A DNA stretch of 64,000 nt, taken from Clostridiales bacterium (GTDB lineage: Bacteria > Bacteroidota > Bacteroidia > Bacteroidales > Muribaculaceae). Position 1 is the stretch's first letter, and each line of letters begins with the position of its first letter. The stretch covers positions 829,703 through 893,702 of the forward strand of contig JAMPBP010000001.1 in NCBI GenBank assembly GCA_023666645.1, written 5' to 3'. Below, piece by piece: positions 1 through 9,752 of the stretch. A program made the position numbers and the translations under genes. Under the pieces are notes generated by a model, which saw only the letters and a program-made list of their open reading frames with translations, had not been told where the DNA came from and did not search any database.

Positions 1-4
1 CACA

Positions 5-1084
5 ATGAAATTAACCGAAACACGTTCAAGTATGTTGCACGGAGTCCTGCTCATCGGACTCTTCGCCTGCGCTGCCTTCTACATAGGGAGCGCACGCATA
101 TTCATCGACCTGTCACTCAGTCCTATGATCATAGGTATCGTATTAGGAATGATTTATGCCAATTCACTGCGTAATCACCTGCCTGAGACATGGGTGCCGG
201 GTATACAATTCTGCTCCAAGAGACTACTTCGCGTAGGCATTATCTTCTATGGCTTCCGTCTCACATTCCAGGACATAGCCGCTGTAGGTATCCCGGGAAT
301 CACTATCGATGCCATCATAGTCACAGTCACTGTGATAGGAGGATATTTCATAGGAAGCCGACTGCTCAAGATGGACCGGGATACAGCGATGCTCACCTCC
401 ATAGGCAGCGGCATATGTGGCGCGGCCGCTGTGCTGGGAGCTGAAGCCACAATGCGCACAAAGCCTTACAAAACTGCCGTATCAGTGGCCACGGTTGTAA
501 TCTTCGGAACGCTGTCTATGTTTATCTATCCCTTAGCCTACCGCACGGGGTTGCTTGACCTCTCGCCCCAACAGATGGGAATCTATGGAGGCTCGACGCT
601 TCACGAAGTGGCCCACGCGGTAGGCGCAGGCAATGCCATGGGCGAAGAGATAGCCGCCACTACTGTAATTGTCAAGATGATACGAGTCATGATGCTCGTA
701 CCCGTATTGCTATTGCTGGGCATATGGGTGGCACGGCGCGCCAAAACATCAGGCAATGCCGGTGCCGAGGGAAAAGGACGTGTCACGATTCCATGGTTTG
801 CTTTCGGATTCCTACTTATCATCGCTCTTAACTCCTTGTCGGTATGGCTCAACACCGCTTTTGAATCACCCATGGGAATACCCCAGGCTGCAGTCGATGT
901 AATCAACTATATCGACACCTTCCTGCTCACAATGGCCATGGTGGCCCTCGGTGCCGAGACCTCAATCGACAAATTCAAAAAGGCCGGAGCAAAACCTTTT
1001 GTGCTCGCAATCATTATATATGTATGGTTGCTTGGCGGCGGCTATCTTCTGGCCCGCTACCTGGCTCCGGTGCTCATATTCTAA
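5..1084 (+). CDS. YeiH/UPF0324-family putative sulfate exporter
   Basis: A 359-residue polytopic inner-membrane protein of the YeiH (UPF0324, Cons_hypoth698) family, whose members are annotated as putative sulfate exporters. The sequence shows about ten hydrophobic segments and the small-residue-rich motif GSGICGAAAVLG near residues 134-145, which is typical of the family. The segment STLHEVAHAVGAG near residue 199 is also conserved. The length is normal for the family. The ATG lies four bases inside the window, so its promoter is outside. The next gene, a mannosyltransferase, follows after 33 bp and may be cotranscribed. The family is clear; the substrate is inferred from annotation habit only. 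Confidence 0.85.
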   Translation: MKLTETRSSMLHGVLLIGLFACAAFYIGSARIFIDLSLSPMIIGIVLGMIYANSLRNHLPETWVPGIQFCSKRLLRVGIIFYGFRLTFQDIAAVGIPGITIDAIIVTVTVIGGYFIGSRLLKMDRDTAMLTSIGSGICGAAAVLGAEATMRTKPYKTAVSVATVVIFGTLSMFIYPLAYRTGLLDLSPQQMGIYGGSTLHEVAHAVGAGNAMGEEIAATTVIVKMIRVMMLVPVLLLLGIWVARRAKTSGNAGAEGKGRVTIPWFAFGFLLIIALNSLSVWLNTAFESPMGIPQAAVDVINYIDTFLLTMAMVALGAETSIDKFKKAGAKPFVLAIIIYVWLLGGGYLLARYLAPVLIF

Positions 1085-1117
1085 TTCCATTCCAAAATTC
1101 CATTCCCCATAAAGCCC

Positions 1118-1897
1118 ATGGATAAATCAAAGGCAACTACCGAGTCTACCGCTACAACCGACAGCGTAGTTATAATACCGATGTACAACGAACGCGAGAA
1201 TGCAGCGGCCATCATCGATGCTGTGATGACGCGGCCCCACGCTATGGACGTTCTCGTTATCGACGACGGGTCGCCCGACGGTACCGCCGATATCGTCAAA
1301 GAAAAGATGAGGCAATACCCCGGCCGTGTCAAGATTATAGAGCGCCAGGGAAAACAGGGATTAGGCACAGCCTATATAACAGGATTCAAGCGTGCGCTCG
1401 CCGATGGCTATGAATATATCTTTGAAATGGACGCTGACTTTTCCCACAATCCCGAGGACCTGATGGCTCTATACGACGCCTGCGCCAACAAGGGAGCCGA
1501 TGTGGCTATAGGCTCACGCTACATTACCGGAGTCAACGTAGTCAACTGGCCCATGGGGCGCGTGCTCATGAGTTATTATGCCTCGGCCTACGTGAGGCTC
1601 GTGACCCGCCTTAAAGTGCGTGACACGACAGCCGGATTCGTGTGCTACCGTCGTCGGGTGCTTGAGACAATCGAGCTCGACAAGATACGCTTCAAAGGAT
1701 ATGCTTTCCAGATTGAGATGAAATTCACAGCCCATAAGTGTGGTTTCAAGATTGTCGAAGTACCTATCATATTTGTCAACCGTGTGCTCGGCACCAGCAA
1801 GATGTCAAGCGGCATATTCGGAGAGGCAGTTTTCGGAGTGATACGTTTGAAAGTTTCAAGCTGGTTTCGCAAATATCCCGGGATAGGCCATAAATAA
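1118..1897 (+). CDS. Polyprenol monophosphomannose synthase (GT2, DPM1-like)
   Basis: A 259-residue family 2 glycosyltransferase that probably transfers mannose from GDP-mannose to a polyprenyl phosphate at the cytoplasmic face of the membrane. The GT-A start is visible (VVIIPMYNERENAAAIIDAV near residue 19), followed by VIDDGSPDGTA and the metal-binding EMDADFSHNP near residues 107-116, which is the DPM1-type DxD signature. There is no C-terminal GtrA-like membrane domain, so it is the short soluble form. It lies 33 bp after the YeiH gene. Other GT2 donors or acceptors cannot be excluded by sequence alone. Confidence 0.85.
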   Translation: MDKSKATTESTATTDSVVIIPMYNERENAAAIIDAVMTRPHAMDVLVIDDGSPDGTADIVKEKMRQYPGRVKIIERQGKQGLGTAYITGFKRALADGYEYIFEMDADFSHNPEDLMALYDACANKGADVAIGSRYITGVNVVNWPMGRVLMSYYASAYVRLVTRLKVRDTTAGFVCYRRRVLETIELDKIRFKGYAFQIEMKFTAHKCGFKIVEVPIIFVNRVLGTSKMSSGIFGEAVFGVIRLKVSSWFRKYPGIGHK

Positions 1898-1969
1898 GTC
1901 AGCGACCCTCTATGTGGTTGTAAAATATGCGCTATATTTGTACAAATTGACCGATTGTTATCAATTATT

Positions 1970-3319
1970 ATGAAAACGTTACTTTATAATGCCTTAATAG
2001 TCAACGAAGGGGAATCGTTCAATGGCTTCCTTGTCATTGATGGTGAAAATATCGCGACCGTGGGTCATGGCGATGCGCCCGGAACAGAGACCTTTGACGA
2101 TAATGTAGTGGCAGTTGACTGCAAGGGCGATATGTTGCTGCCCGGTGCAATCGACTCGCATGTGCATTTCCGTGACCCGGGACTCACCGTCAAGGGAGAT
2201 ATAGAAAGCGAAAGCCGCGCAGCCATTGCCGGTGGCGTCACCTCCTATTTTGATATGCCCAATACCAAACCGGTCACAACCACAATAGAGGCCTGGAATG
2301 AAAAAATGGAGCGTGCCGCCAAAGCTTCGGTTGCCAATTATGCTTTTTTTCTGGGGGCCACCAACGATAACCTCAACACATTGCTTGAAGCCGACTACAA
2401 CCGTATACCGGGCATCAAGCTATTCATGGGATCATCAACGGGCAACATGCTTGTCGACAGCCAGGGGACACTCGACAATCTCTTTGCCCAGGCACCGGCA
2501 TTGATTATGGTACATGCCGAGGATGAGCTCACCATCAATGAAGCCAAGGAAAAGCTCAAGGCTACCTATGGCGACAGCCCCATACCCGTAGAACTTCATA
2601 GCGTCATGAGACCTCGGGAAGCATGTCTCAAGTCAACACGTCATGCTATAGAGCTTGCCAAGCGTCACGACGCGCGGCTTCATGTCGCCCACATATCCAC
2701 TGCCGATGAGCTTACACTCTTCTCGCCTGTCGGGCTTGACGGGAAAAAGATAACAGCTGAGACATGCCCGCATTATCTCATCTACAGCAACGAGGATATG
2801 AAGGCACTCGGCAGCCGCATCAAGTGTAATCCGGCAATAAAAGAGCCGGCCGACCGTGACTCACTTTTACAGGCTGTAGAAAACGGTGTCATTGACACCA
2901 TAGCCACCGATCACGCCCCCCACACACTGTCCGACAAGGAAGGCGACCTCTTTCACGCAGCATCGGGAATGCCAGGAGTGCAATTCTCACTTCCGCTCAT
3001 GCTCAGCATAGGGCTCGACCCAGCACTGGTCGCGAAACTCATGTCACACAATGTGGCAAAGATATTCGGCATCGAGAAGCGAGGATTCCTACGCGAGGGG
3101 TACAAAGCCGACATCGTCAGAGTCAACAAGCTGCTGATACCCCACACTATCAGCGACACCGACGTGTTGTCTCGATGCGGGTGGACCCCCTATCGTGGAC
3201 TGAAGTCGTCATATTCCATAGACTCAGTGTGGGTCAACGGTTGCCTGGCAGTCAAAGAGGGGAAACTGACAGGCCGAAGCAATGCCCAACCGCTCACTTT
3301 CAAACAATCAAAACAATAA
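1970..3319 (+). CDS. pyrC: Dihydroorotase
   Basis: A 449-residue class I dihydroorotase that closes N-carbamoyl-aspartate to dihydroorotate in pyrimidine synthesis. It shows the metal-binding HVHFRDPG motif, the carbamylated-lysine region GIKLFMGSSTG, the histidine motifs VHAED and HVAHIST, and the terminal aspartate in ATDHAPH. The frame is open upstream to a TTG at 1955, but the ATG at 1970 gives the standard start MKTLLYNA, so I chose it. A TATATTTG element at 1933-1940 matches the Bacteroidetes -7 box, though I see no good -33 partner. The CTP synthase gene of the same pathway lies far away at 58.5 kb. Confidence 0.93.
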   Translation: MKTLLYNALIVNEGESFNGFLVIDGENIATVGHGDAPGTETFDDNVVAVDCKGDMLLPGAIDSHVHFRDPGLTVKGDIESESRAAIAGGVTSYFDMPNTKPVTTTIEAWNEKMERAAKASVANYAFFLGATNDNLNTLLEADYNRIPGIKLFMGSSTGNMLVDSQGTLDNLFAQAPALIMVHAEDELTINEAKEKLKATYGDSPIPVELHSVMRPREACLKSTRHAIELAKRHDARLHVAHISTADELTLFSPVGLDGKKITAETCPHYLIYSNEDMKALGSRIKCNPAIKEPADRDSLLQAVENGVIDTIATDHAPHTLSDKEGDLFHAASGMPGVQFSLPLMLSIGLDPALVAKLMSHNVAKIFGIEKRGFLREGYKADIVRVNKLLIPHTISDTDVLSRCGWTPYRGLKSSYSIDSVWVNGCLAVKEGKLTGRSNAQPLTFKQSKQ

Positions 3320-3448
3320 GCCCAAGTGTTATATCCTTGAGACCCGACACGAGGCGCGATATATTTTCGATGATAGTCAGCCGGCCATGAACATATCGCT
3401 GTTTAAGTTTCATGCCGACCAATATCAAAAAGTCTAAATGAATTCAAT

Positions 3449-4735
3449 ATGAAAGAATTTGTCATAAGTAAGGAAACCACCGAGAATGCCGTGCTTGTAG
3501 GCCTTGTCACCCGCGACCAGAGCGAGGAGAAGGTCAACGAGTATCTCGACGAACTGGAATTTCTGGCCGACACCGCCGGTGCCGTGACCGTGAAACGGTT
3601 TGTCCAAAAGCTTGACTTTCCCAACCCACGCACATTTGTGGGGAAAGGCAAACTCGACGAGATAAAACAATATGTTGAGGATAATGAGGTGGGCATGGTA
3701 ATCTTTGACGATGATTTGTCGACCAAGCAGGTCTCAAATATCGAGAAAGAGCTACAGATAAAGGTGCTTGACCGCACGAGCCTCATTCTTGACATCTTTG
3801 CCAAGCGCGCACAGACGGCCAATGCACGTGCACAAGTGGAACTTGCCCAATACCAGTATCTGTTGCCAAGGCTCACGCGCCTGTGGACCCACCTGGAGCG
3901 TCAGCGCGGTGGTATAGGTATGCGCGGTCCCGGTGAGACACAGATCGAGACCGACCGCCGTATCATACTCGACAAGATAGCCCGGCTCAAGGAAGAGCTG
4001 CGCTCCATCGACAAGCAAAAATCAATCCAGCGCAAGAACCGTGGAAAGCTTACCCGCGTAGCGCTTGTGGGATACACCAATGTAGGCAAGTCAACACTCA
4101 TGAACCTACTGAGCAAAAGCGAAGTATTTGCCGAGAACAAACTGTTTGCCACACTCGACACCACTGTGCGCAAGGTAATCATCGACAACCTTCCGTTCCT
4201 GCTCACCGATACCGTAGGATTCATACGCAAACTACCCACCCATCTCGTCGATTCGTTCAAATCTACCCTCGATGAGGTGCGTGACGCCGACCTTCTGGTG
4301 CATGTTGTCGACATAAGTCACCCTCAGTTTGAAGAGCAGATAGAAGTGGTCAACAAGACCCTGCGCGACATATGCGGTGACAGCGAGAAACCCATGATCA
4401 TGGTGTTCAACAAAATCGACGCCTTCAGCTATAAGCCCAAAGATGCTGACGACCTCACTCCGCGCAAACGTGAGAATATCTCGCTCGATGAACTGAAAGC
4501 CACATGGATGAACAAACTTCACGACAACTGCGTGTTCATCTCGGCCAAAACAGGACGCAACATCGACGAGCTGAAGAAACTGCTCTACGAGAAAGCCCGC
4601 GAGATACACTTGACCCGCTTCCCCTATAACGACTTCCTGTTCCAGAAATATGACGATATAGACACTGCCGATAACTCGGCTATAACCGAAATCGACGATT
4701 CCTCAACGCTTGAAACACCAGGAGCCGATGAATAG
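3449..4735 (+). CDS. hflX: GTPase HflX
   Basis: A 428-residue GTPase that binds the 50S ribosomal subunit and helps rescue or split stalled ribosomes. The N-terminal HflX domain includes the glycine-rich segment RGGIGMRGPGETQIETDRR near residues 151-169. The G domain follows with GYTNVGKST (G1), DTVGF (G3), NKID (G4) and SAKTG (G5). The length is normal for Bacteroidetes HflX. The 129-bp gap upstream holds no terminator or strong promoter that I can see. The 3' end overlaps the dGTPase gene by 8 bp, which points to translational coupling. Confidence 0.95.
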   Translation: MKEFVISKETTENAVLVGLVTRDQSEEKVNEYLDELEFLADTAGAVTVKRFVQKLDFPNPRTFVGKGKLDEIKQYVEDNEVGMVIFDDDLSTKQVSNIEKELQIKVLDRTSLILDIFAKRAQTANARAQVELAQYQYLLPRLTRLWTHLERQRGGIGMRGPGETQIETDRRIILDKIARLKEELRSIDKQKSIQRKNRGKLTRVALVGYTNVGKSTLMNLLSKSEVFAENKLFATLDTTVRKVIIDNLPFLLTDTVGFIRKLPTHLVDSFKSTLDEVRDADLLVHVVDISHPQFEEQIEVVNKTLRDICGDSEKPMIMVFNKIDAFSYKPKDADDLTPRKRENISLDELKATWMNKLHDNCVFISAKTGRNIDELKKLLYEKAREIHLTRFPYNDFLFQKYDDIDTADNSAITEIDDSSTLETPGADE

Positions 4736-6098
4736 TGATACAACCGGCAACAACAGCAGCATGTCTTGGTCCCGGCTGGTAAGCGACAAGCGCTTCGGAC
4801 TCGAGGAACATATTGACAACAAGGGAGGCACCAGGAGTGACTTCAGGCGCGACTATGACCGCATGGTCTTCTCCTCCCCTTTCAGACGATTGCAGAACAA
4901 GACACAGGTATTCCCCCTTCCAGGTGGAAGCATCTTTGTGCACAACCGACTCACTCACAGTCTGGAGGTATCATCGGTAGGGCGGTCAATAGCCACCGAG
5001 GTGATGACCTCCCTGATGCCCGGCTGCAACAATCCGGAGGAGGCCAAGGCTCTGGAATCGATAGGTGAGATAGTGGCAGCAGCCTGCCTGGCCCACGACC
5101 TTGGCAATCCCCCATTCGGCCACTCGGGAGAGAAAGCCATCTCCACTTTCTTTTCCGAGGGGAATGGCGCCGTGCTGCGGGGCGAACTGACCGATGCCCA
5201 GTGGAACGACCTTGTTCACTTCGAGGGAAATGCCAATGCACTCAGAGTGCTCACACACAACTTTGCCGGGCGCAGGCAAGGAGGATTCGGCATGACCTAT
5301 GCCACACTGGCCTCTATAGTAAAATATCCCTTCGAGTCGTCGCTGGCCGGCGGCAACGGGAAATTTGGTTTCTTCACCACCGAGCGCGACTCATTTATCA
5401 AAATTGCCGACGAATTGGGCATGATACGGATTGAGCATGCCGACGCAGCCGTCGAGTATGCACGCCACCCATTGGTCTACATCGTGGAAGCCGCCGACGA
5501 CATATGCTATGAAATAATGGATATCGAAGATGCCCACAAACTGAAGATTCTCCCCACAACCCAAGTCCTCGCACTCCTTCTCAACTACTTTGAGGGAGAG
5601 CAACTCGCGAGACACACCGACTCCATCGATACCATAAGTGACCCCAACGAGAAGGTGGCCTATCTGAGGTCGGCTGTCATAAGCCGCCTTGTGAGCTGTT
5701 GTGCCGATTGCTTTGTCGAGAATCATGACGCCATAATGCAAGGGCGATTCACAAGGTCGCTGTTGCACGCCTTGAAAGGTCCTGAGCGCGAAGCCTATGA
5801 AAAGTGCAACAGCGTGTCATGGGACAAAATCTACTGTGCCGGTGATGTCGTGGATATCGAGCTTGCCGGAAACCGCATCATAACCTTCCTGCTCGATAAA
5901 TATATACACGCCGTGCGCTTTCCGGAGCTCAACTATTCACGCCTGCTGCTCGCCAAGGTTCCGGAGCAGTACAACGTGGCAGCCCCCAGCATATACGGAC
6001 GCATACAAGCAGTGCTCGACCATGTTTCGGCCATGACCGATGTATACGCCCTCGACCTATACCGCAAACTCAACGGACAAACATTACCAGCTGTATGA
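4728..6098 (+). CDS. dgt: Deoxyguanosinetriphosphate triphosphohydrolase (dGTPase)
   Basis: A 456-residue HD-domain enzyme that hydrolyses dGTP, or dNTPs, to the nucleoside and triphosphate and so helps control nucleotide pools. The motif order is family-like: RLQNKTQVFP, HNRLTHSLEVSSVGRSIA (first histidine), AHDLGNPPFGHSGE (HD pair) and a later EAADDICYEIMD with the last aspartate. A TTG at 4710 extends the frame, but the ATG at 4728 follows a CAGGAG ribosome-binding-like sequence and is preferred. The gene overlaps hflX by 8 bp upstream and the TPM gene by 4 bp (ATGA) downstream, so the three form a tight operon. Confidence 0.93.
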   Translation: MNSDTTGNNSSMSWSRLVSDKRFGLEEHIDNKGGTRSDFRRDYDRMVFSSPFRRLQNKTQVFPLPGGSIFVHNRLTHSLEVSSVGRSIATEVMTSLMPGCNNPEEAKALESIGEIVAAACLAHDLGNPPFGHSGEKAISTFFSEGNGAVLRGELTDAQWNDLVHFEGNANALRVLTHNFAGRRQGGFGMTYATLASIVKYPFESSLAGGNGKFGFFTTERDSFIKIADELGMIRIEHADAAVEYARHPLVYIVEAADDICYEIMDIEDAHKLKILPTTQVLALLLNYFEGEQLARHTDSIDTISDPNEKVAYLRSAVISRLVSCCADCFVENHDAIMQGRFTRSLLHALKGPEREAYEKCNSVSWDKIYCAGDVVDIELAGNRIITFLLDKYIHAVRFPELNYSRLLLAKVPEQYNVAAPSIYGRIQAVLDHVSAMTDVYALDLYRKLNGQTLPAV

Positions 6099-7351
6099 AC
6101 AGAACAATAGCACTTATAGTCATCTCCCTCATAGCCATTATGGCCTCATGGGGACGCACTCCGGCTGAAGTACCCAATGTACACCTTGCCCGCGCCACAT
6201 CGTGGGTGAGCGATCCCGACCATATCATATCACCCCAAACTCTGGTACGTGCAGATGCTATGCTCGACAGCCTGCACCACGTCTCGACAGCTGAGATTGC
6301 CGTGGCCATAGTTGCCGACCTCGACGGCCAGGACATCGATTCCTATGCCACTGAACTCTTCGAGCTATGGGGGGTGGGTAAGAAAGACCGCGACAACGGT
6401 CTGCTTGTAGTGATTTCGCGTGATGACCGCCGCGCTGCCCTACGCACAGGCTACGGTATGGAAGGAGTCATAAACGACGCCCGTGCCGGCCGCATAATAC
6501 GCTACGGCATAGCCCCCAACATGAAAGAGGGCAACGCCGACGCGGCCCTGATTGACGCAATATCAGCCATAGGTGAATATATAGCCGACCCCGAGGCCGC
6601 CGACTATCTCTACAGCAACCAACCCGACATCGCTTCGTCAAGCGGAGAAGAAGACTTCAAGGAATTCATAAAAGGATACATCGCGATTGCCGGCCTTGCG
6701 ATAGCGGGACTGATTGTATGGATACTCGTAACCTACTTTACATCGGCAGGCAAACCCGACCAGGTGAGATACGAGCGGCTCGACCGCATCAAACTTGCCG
6801 CAATGATGATTACAGCACTGAGTCTTGGCATCGGTGCCATAGCATGGCTGTTGCTATGGCTGCTTATGAGGCACACCAGGCTTCACCGCCATGACTGCCC
6901 AAACTGCGGCACACGCATGAAACGCGTGGATGAGGTTCATGACAATGACTACCTCACACCCGCACAGGACATGGAGGAGAAAATCAATTCGGTCGACTAT
7001 GACGTGTGGCTTTGCCCCAAATGCAATGAGACCGACATCATACCCTATGAGAACAAACGCTCGGGCTACACCACGTGCCCCCATTGCGGAGCACGAGCCA
7101 ATGCGCTGGTCGCCAACCGTATTCTCACCCAACCCACCACCCGTCATGAAGGCCGTGGACTACGCATATACCGGTGCCGCAACTGTGGCAACTCTACCGA
7201 TGTCCCCTATGCAATTGCAAAGGTAGTCGAGCCACCCATCGTGATAGTGGGAGGTGGCGGTGGCCGTGGATTCGGAGGAGGCGGAGGCTTCTCAGGAGGC
7301 AGCTTCGGCGGCGGTATGACCGGTGGCGGCGGAGCCAGCGGCGGCTGGTAA
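6095..7351 (+). CDS. TPM-domain (YgcG-like) membrane protein with zinc ribbons and glycine-rich tail
   Basis: A 418-residue envelope protein. A signal peptide (residues 1-20) precedes a TPM domain at about residues 35-165, with the recognisable segments AEIAVAIVADLDGQD and GYGMEGVINDARAGRI. Two membrane segments follow near residues 195-212 and 235-260. Between 268 and 365 are four paired-cysteine knuckles (CPNCGT, CPKCNE, CPHCGA, CRNCGN), which suggest two zinc ribbons. The tail is almost pure glycine and serine and ends GGGASGGW, as in many YgcG proteins. The molecular role is not established; related TPM proteins are linked to membrane-protein quality control or phosphatase activity. The start overlaps dgt by 4 bp. 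Confidence 0.85.
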   Translation: MNRTIALIVISLIAIMASWGRTPAEVPNVHLARATSWVSDPDHIISPQTLVRADAMLDSLHHVSTAEIAVAIVADLDGQDIDSYATELFELWGVGKKDRDNGLLVVISRDDRRAALRTGYGMEGVINDARAGRIIRYGIAPNMKEGNADAALIDAISAIGEYIADPEAADYLYSNQPDIASSSGEEDFKEFIKGYIAIAGLAIAGLIVWILVTYFTSAGKPDQVRYERLDRIKLAAMMITALSLGIGAIAWLLLWLLMRHTRLHRHDCPNCGTRMKRVDEVHDNDYLTPAQDMEEKINSVDYDVWLCPKCNETDIIPYENKRSGYTTCPHCGARANALVANRILTQPTTRHEGRGLRIYRCRNCGNSTDVPYAIAKVVEPPIVIVGGGGGRGFGGGGGFSGGSFGGGMTGGGGASGGW

Positions 7352-7392
7352 AACCATGATTACATGAGCTTCACTTTGCAACAGCACACGAT

Positions 7393-7421
7393 AAAAGGCG
7401 CTCACAACCTGAGCGCCTTTT
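7393..7421. terminator. Bidirectional intrinsic terminator
   Basis: An 11-bp perfect stem (AAAAGGCGCTC with GAGCGCCTTTT) encloses a 7-base loop, with A and T tracts on either side, so it can work in both directions. It lies between the convergent TPM gene (+) and the DUF4861 gene (-), and probably ends both the housekeeping operon and the long rhamnogalacturonan operon. Confidence 0.9.
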
Positions 7422-7426
7422 ATTAT

Positions 7427-7446
7427 GATTTTATGAGACAGGCTCT
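7427..7446 (-). repeat. Dispersed 20-bp repeat, copy A
   Basis: On the minus strand this reads AGAGCCTGTCTCATAAAATC, identical to 63915-63934 and one A longer than the copy at 39623-39641. It lies 6 bp beyond a terminator, between two convergent genes. Short sequences of this type resemble insertion-sequence ends, but I see no transposase next to it. Confidence 0.75.
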
Positions 7447-7474
7447 AAATGATTTATCTATATACGACAGCTTC

Positions 7475-8380
7475 TTACCGGGCGATTGCAGCCTCTTTGC
7501 GGAATGCAGTGAACCACTCATCGGCAGCGAGGGGTGCGTCCTTAAGCCTGGTAGCAGTGGCATAGACACGGTAACGTATCTTGCCCTGTGCATCGGGTTT
7601 GAGCAATACGAGATAATTGACATCGTCCTCCTTGGTCTCGATTATATTGGCAGGGTCAACGACTATGCCCAACCCTACAGTCTCTACCAACTCGGGGTGG
7701 TTCTTATCGGGGATATTGCTGCCCCATGAGGCCGCTATACCGTTTGGCTCAATAAACCCACGGTTATCCATCTCGAGCTTCTGGACCCCGGTACAGAAGA
7801 TATCGTCGGGGCTATATCCATCAAGCTGAACCTCTACATTGAGAGCGAGATTATCTCCGCTCACCGAGTAGGTCTGGACCATATCGACAGGCTTGCCGTT
7901 GTATATCCACCCCTTGTCGACCACCTGAGCAGCACAGGGTGACAGCACAGTCTGGGTACGTGTCGCCACCGAATCGATTGTCACGGGAGAACCATTGACA
8001 TAGCCGCGGAACGAACCGGCAGCTACCGATTTTCCGGCCCACAGGACATCACAACCATACCCCTGGGCAAGTTGCTCGGGAGTGGTATAGAAGCCGGTGA
8101 TATCAAGTTCGAGCTGAGGTGTCTGCTTTACATACAGGTCGAGGCTCTGACGATTGTCCATGTATACACGATAAGCTACCCACGGGTTCTCAATCACCAC
8201 TCCATGACCATAAATGCTGTTATACATGTCGAGATTATTAGCATCACCGGGATAGGTTATGGAACATATCCTGGGGTGCTTCCCATGGGAATCATGGAGC
8301 TTTATGTAGCAGTCGGTCTGGGCAACAGCAGCCATCGTGGTGACGGCTGCTATTCCCAGTGTTGATATAAACCTTTTCAT
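7475..8380 (-). CDS. DUF4861 family secreted protein of the pectin locus
   Basis: A 301-residue protein with an N-terminal signal peptide (about residues 1-20, ending AAVAQ). It looks like the DUF4861 family, which often accompanies pectin and rhamnogalacturonan genes in Bacteroidetes. The body is beta-rich with no catalytic motif that I can recognise. Its ATG shares one base with the GH105 stop (TGATG), so it is the coupled last gene of the operon and ends just before the terminator at 7393-7421. A role in handling unsaturated pectic oligosaccharides is inferred only from context. Confidence 0.75.
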   Translation of the reverse strand: MKRFISTLGIAAVTTMAAVAQTDCYIKLHDSHGKHPRICSITYPGDANNLDMYNSIYGHGVVIENPWVAYRVYMDNRQSLDLYVKQTPQLELDITGFYTTPEQLAQGYGCDVLWAGKSVAAGSFRGYVNGSPVTIDSVATRTQTVLSPCAAQVVDKGWIYNGKPVDMVQTYSVSGDNLALNVEVQLDGYSPDDIFCTGVQKLEMDNRGFIEPNGIAASWGSNIPDKNHPELVETVGLGIVVDPANIIETKEDDVNYLVLLKPDAQGKIRYRVYATATRLKDAPLAADEWFTAFRKEAAIAR

Positions 8381-9747
8381 CAGTGTTTGATTTCAAGAGC
8401 TTTACCATCGGGACCGAGCGAGAAGAGTGGTGTCTCAGGCTCGGGATCGATATCGTAATAGTGTACAGCGCTGTCGTTGACATAGGGATGGGACGAACTG
8501 AGCATCTTTATGACCTCAGCACCGGCCCATATCGCGGGACCGTATCCATGGGCAGCTTTGACACTGACCGGACGATAGGCATAATAGGCGGGATCAAAAC
8601 CCATGCCGGTGCCTACACACACATCCTCTACTTCCCCCTTGTCATTGATCTTCGATGCCACAGCCGACCATGCCAGTTGTGCAGCAGGACCATAGATACG
8701 GGCGTCGAGCCAGCCCTGGTTCACACCATGGGCAAGCGCGTAGGCAAATATGGCAGTGGCTGAGGTCTCCTCATATGTCTCAGGATGGTCGAGAAGCTGA
8801 TGCCAGAATCCATCGATACCTTGCAGGGCCACGAGTCCTGAAGCATGCTTGCGGTAGATATCAAGAAGTTCAGCGCGACGGGGATGATTCTCGGGTAGGA
8901 AGTCAAGAAGCTGACAAAGGGTGAGTATAGCCCAGCCATTGGCACGCCCCCATGCCATTGAAGGCTGTTGGGGAGCATCCTCGAGATAGCCGTGTCGGAA
9001 AATATTCTTCTCGGGAATCCACATACGCTTTATGAAACCGGCAGCAATATCGGCGGCATCATTGAGCTGTTTGGGATCATTGGCATAGACGCTGCGCACG
9101 GCCATCGAGGGTAGAGCCATGAACATATCGTCGAGCCACACCGCGTTGTAATGAGGGCGGTTACGCGCTATCGTGCCGTCGGCAAGATGCACGGGCGAGG
9201 TCTCAACCACCTTCCAGTACTGCTCGATATAGGGCTTGATGGCCAGCGTAGTGTCGGCCATGCTGGCTCTCATCCAGGCTCCGGCCATAGCGCCGGCATC
9301 GTCCAATGTAAGGGGGTTTTTCACCTGACGCATCTGGCCATCCTCATTGACATCACCGGCATAGTTGTCGGCCTCGCGGGCAAGGAACCCGATGCGGTCG
9401 CTCACATAGTCGGCATAACGCGAGTCGCCTGTGATAGCGGCGGCATCAAGCAATGCATCATACATCACGCCCCACTCATAGCTGGTGAGACGATAGGTGC
9501 CCTGGTTCACCTTGCCATCGGTCATGGCGGCCGGTGTCACACGGTCGATGTAATTGAACACACGGTCAATATCGGCTTTCACACCATCGACCGAAAGAGC
9601 CCCATAGGGGGTTGTATAATCGGGGGTGAGCAAATGGAGCGGAGTAGTCGAGTCATTGATTTCCTCGGCTTCATTATCAGTGACATTGCTGTTACTGCAG
9701 CCACACACGAGCATCGCACCGGCGATGAATATGAACGGTTGCTTCAT
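8380..9747 (-). CDS. GH88/GH105 unsaturated rhamnogalacturonyl hydrolase, lipoprotein
   Basis: A 455-residue (alpha/alpha)6-barrel enzyme of the GH105 type, predicted to remove the 4,5-unsaturated galacturonate from the non-reducing end of rhamnogalacturonan lyase products. The family signature MAWGRANGWAILTL and the downstream HQLLDHPETYEETSATAIFAYA are present. The N-terminus is a lipoprotein signal with lipobox-like LVCG before Cys19, so the enzyme is membrane-anchored, probably in the periplasm. A GTG at 9756 lies upstream in frame, but the ATG at 9747 gives the better signal peptide. The start lies 5 bp past the rhaD stop. Its products feed the kdu genes at 44-50 kb and the rha genes next door. 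Confidence 0.88.
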   Translation of the reverse strand: MKQPFIFIAGAMLVCGCSNSNVTDNEAEEINDSTTPLHLLTPDYTTPYGALSVDGVKADIDRVFNYIDRVTPAAMTDGKVNQGTYRLTSYEWGVMYDALLDAAAITGDSRYADYVSDRIGFLAREADNYAGDVNEDGQMRQVKNPLTLDDAGAMAGAWMRASMADTTLAIKPYIEQYWKVVETSPVHLADGTIARNRPHYNAVWLDDMFMALPSMAVRSVYANDPKQLNDAADIAAGFIKRMWIPEKNIFRHGYLEDAPQQPSMAWGRANGWAILTLCQLLDFLPENHPRRAELLDIYRKHASGLVALQGIDGFWHQLLDHPETYEETSATAIFAYALAHGVNQGWLDARIYGPAAQLAWSAVASKINDKGEVEDVCVGTGMGFDPAYYAYRPVSVKAAHGYGPAIWAGAEVIKMLSSSHPYVNDSAVHYYDIDPEPETPLFSLGPDGKALEIKH

Positions 9748-9752
9748 GACAA

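Noticed and set aside
7364..7729. 121-codon plus-strand frame after the TPM gene
   Set aside because: It starts before the terminator hairpin and continues antisense into the DUF4861 gene.
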